64,000 nt of DNA from Solea solea (lineage: Eukaryota; Chordata; Actinopteri; Pleuronectiformes; Soleidae), in NCBI RefSeq assembly GCF_958295425.1, contig NC_081138.1, positions 2,003,501 to 2,067,500 on the forward strand. The letters run 5' to 3'. Position 1 is the stretch's first letter, and every line of letters begins with the position of its first letter. Made by a program: the position numbers and the translations under genes. Of the stretch, positions 63,977 through 64,000 are shown piece by piece. The notes below the pieces were generated by a model. It was not told the origin of the DNA and did no database searches. It saw nothing but the letters and a program-made list of their open reading frames with translations.

Positions 63977-64000
63977 GTTTTCTTTGTGTCTTTCTAGCTG
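44383..64000 (+). CDS. dennd5a: dennd5a: DENN domain-containing protein 5A (5' part; continues beyond window)
   Basis: DENND5A (RAB6IP1) is a large DENN-domain Rab exchange factor. It activates Rab39 and binds Rab6 and Rab11 through its RUN domain, acting in Golgi and endosome traffic and neuronal development (family knowledge). Exons in the window are 44383-44482, 54338-54409, 55184-55293, 56096-56780, 62200-62387 and 63023-63334, plus the first codon of exon 7 at 63998-64000. All splice phases close, giving 490 codons of a protein of about 1,290 residues. Visible are the start [20 protein letters not shown], the upstream DENN module (about 55-270), the central DENN module (about 290-425, with [20 protein letters not shown] and [20 protein letters not shown]) and the start of the downstream DENN module ([20 protein letters not shown]). 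RUN and PLAT domains lie off the right edge. dennd5b is less likely: the initial segment and [20 protein letters not shown] match 5A as I recall it. Confidence 0.96.
44483..54337 (+). other. dennd5a intron 1
   Basis: This 9.9-kb intron was searched for hidden exons; none is supported other than exon 2 at its end. It contains (TA)n/(TACA)n at 44931-45002, GT/GC tracts at 46975-46996, a foldback element at 50509-50881, (GT)n at 51235-51262, (AC)n at 51929-51954 and a T-run at 53667-53689. Many of its short open frames have no recognisable motif. Confidence 0.6.
50509..50881. repeat. Foldback (inverted-repeat) element in dennd5a intron 1
   Basis: Left arm 50509-50610 and right arm 50768-50881 are reverse complements with few mismatches. 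They share GACACCAGTCTGATTCTCCT, TTACTGTTTT, GGAATATTTAC and AAAGTATT, around a loop of about 157 bases. No transposase is present. The pattern suits a MITE or a palindromic insertion. Confidence 0.85.
54338..54409 (+). CDS. dennd5a: dennd5a exon 2 (72-base divergent micro-exon)
   Basis: This short exon was found by looking for the missing segment between exons 1 and 3. The acceptor TTGTTGTGTAG precedes it and the donor GTAACC follows. Read in phase 1 it gives [17 protein letters not shown] then KLAQAEE. The conserved LCQYI and RDGA positions match the family; the second half has diverged from the serine/threonine-rich human version. It restores GENFEQ at the junction to exon 3. Exon 3 would also splice in frame directly to exon 1, so this exon could be skippable. 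Confidence 0.85.
55184..56780 (+). CDS. dennd5a: dennd5a exons 3-4: upstream DENN and start of central DENN
   Basis: Exon 55184-55293 carries [20 protein letters not shown] and [15 protein letters not shown]. Exon 56096-56780 (685 bases) runs from [20 protein letters not shown] to MQILLYSQ. Exon 4 includes the Pro/Gln/Arg-rich linker [17 protein letters not shown] and [20 protein letters not shown]. As I recall, mammals have a shorter, acidic linker there. The histidine after LLYSQ spans the exon 4/5 junction. Confidence 0.95.
55294..56095 (+). other. dennd5a intron 3
   Basis: This is 0.8 kb of very AT-rich sequence with (AAT)n/(GAT)n short runs near 55580-55605. No gene is seen. Confidence 0.6.
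56781..62199 (+). other. dennd5a intron 4
   Basis: This 5.4-kb intron contains the foldback element 58172-58528, a G13 run at 58752-58764, a G/C-rich stretch at 60160-60210 and a short (GT)n at 60042-60054. No supported gene or RNA is seen. Confidence 0.6.
58172..58528. repeat. Foldback (inverted-repeat) element in dennd5a intron 4
   Basis: Left arm 58172-58268 and right arm 58435-58528 are reverse complements. They share GGGGGTTATTTC, ATTGATTTGAGAGCATTATT, TATTTAT and CAGATTTTGTGAT. The middle, about 165 bases, is rich in GCTC (CTCGAGCTCTTCTTCTCGTG, GCTCTCGGACGAGCAGAGC). It resembles non-autonomous DNA elements of fish; the family is not identified. Confidence 0.85.
62200..63334 (+). CDS. 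dennd5a: dennd5a exons 5-6: central to downstream DENN
   Basis: Exon 62200-62387 encodes [20 protein letters not shown] through LKLELPQE-type sequence (here TKLELPQE). Exon 63023-63334 encodes [20 protein letters not shown] through [19 protein letters not shown] and ends in phase 0. Exon 7 starts at 63998 after TTTCTAG. Confidence 0.95.
62388..63022 (+). other. dennd5a intron 5
   Basis: This is 635 bases of AT-rich intronic sequence; nothing is recognised. Confidence 0.6.
63335..63997 (+). other. dennd5a intron 6 with (ATT)n next to the acceptor
   Basis: This 663-base intron ends with a (TTA)n/(ATT)n microsatellite at 63945-63976, followed by TTTTCTTTGTGTCTTTCTAG and the exon 7 acceptor at 63997. 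Confidence 0.8.

Overview
This is vertebrate nuclear DNA, almost certainly from a teleost fish. The genes are split by GT-AG introns. The dispersed repeats are of kinds common in fish genomes: Tc1-like transposon relics, tRNA-derived SINE fragments, and GATA- or ATCT-tailed repeats. Four protein genes could be rebuilt exon by exon, and in every case the splice phases close. Orthology rests on my memory of the vertebrate protein families, not on a search.

Layout: (1) <1-18.35 kb, minus strand, swap70: coding exons 1-11, with the last exon beyond the left edge. Its 13-kb intron 1 is almost filled by about 11.5 kb of a 38-bp tandem repeat. (2) 18.5-20.4 kb, short intergenic stretch with two decayed Tc1-like relics in opposite orientations. 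(3) 21.36-34.96 kb, minus strand, ipo7 (importin-7), complete with 25 coding exons and about 1039 aa. (4) 35.0-36.4 kb, divergent promoter region between ipo7 and tmem41b, with an ATCT microsatellite. (5) 36.59-40.59 kb, plus strand, tmem41b, complete with 7 coding exons and 283 aa, followed by a long 3' UTR. (6) 44.38 kb to the right edge, plus strand, dennd5a: the first 6 coding exons and the first three bases of exon 7. Its introns 1 and 4 each carry a foldback (inverted-repeat) element.

The order and relative orientations (swap70 and ipo7 on one strand, tmem41b and dennd5a on the other) match the human 11p15.4 block. ZNF143 and WEE1, which lie between IPO7 and SWAP70 in human, are absent from the roughly 2-kb interval here. 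The four genes do not form a pathway. They act separately in actin/Rac signalling (swap70), nuclear import (ipo7), ER lipid scrambling and autophagy (tmem41b) and Rab activation (dennd5a).

The most unusual object is the satellite in swap70 intron 1. It has roughly 300 copies of the 38-bp unit and changes orientation twice. It contains a near-identical inverted duplication with arms of about 2.3 kb (8.83-11.11 kb and 13.68-15.96 kb), so the swap70 pre-mRNA could fold into a very long double-stranded RNA. Nothing resembling a prokaryotic-type defence or mobile gene system is present.
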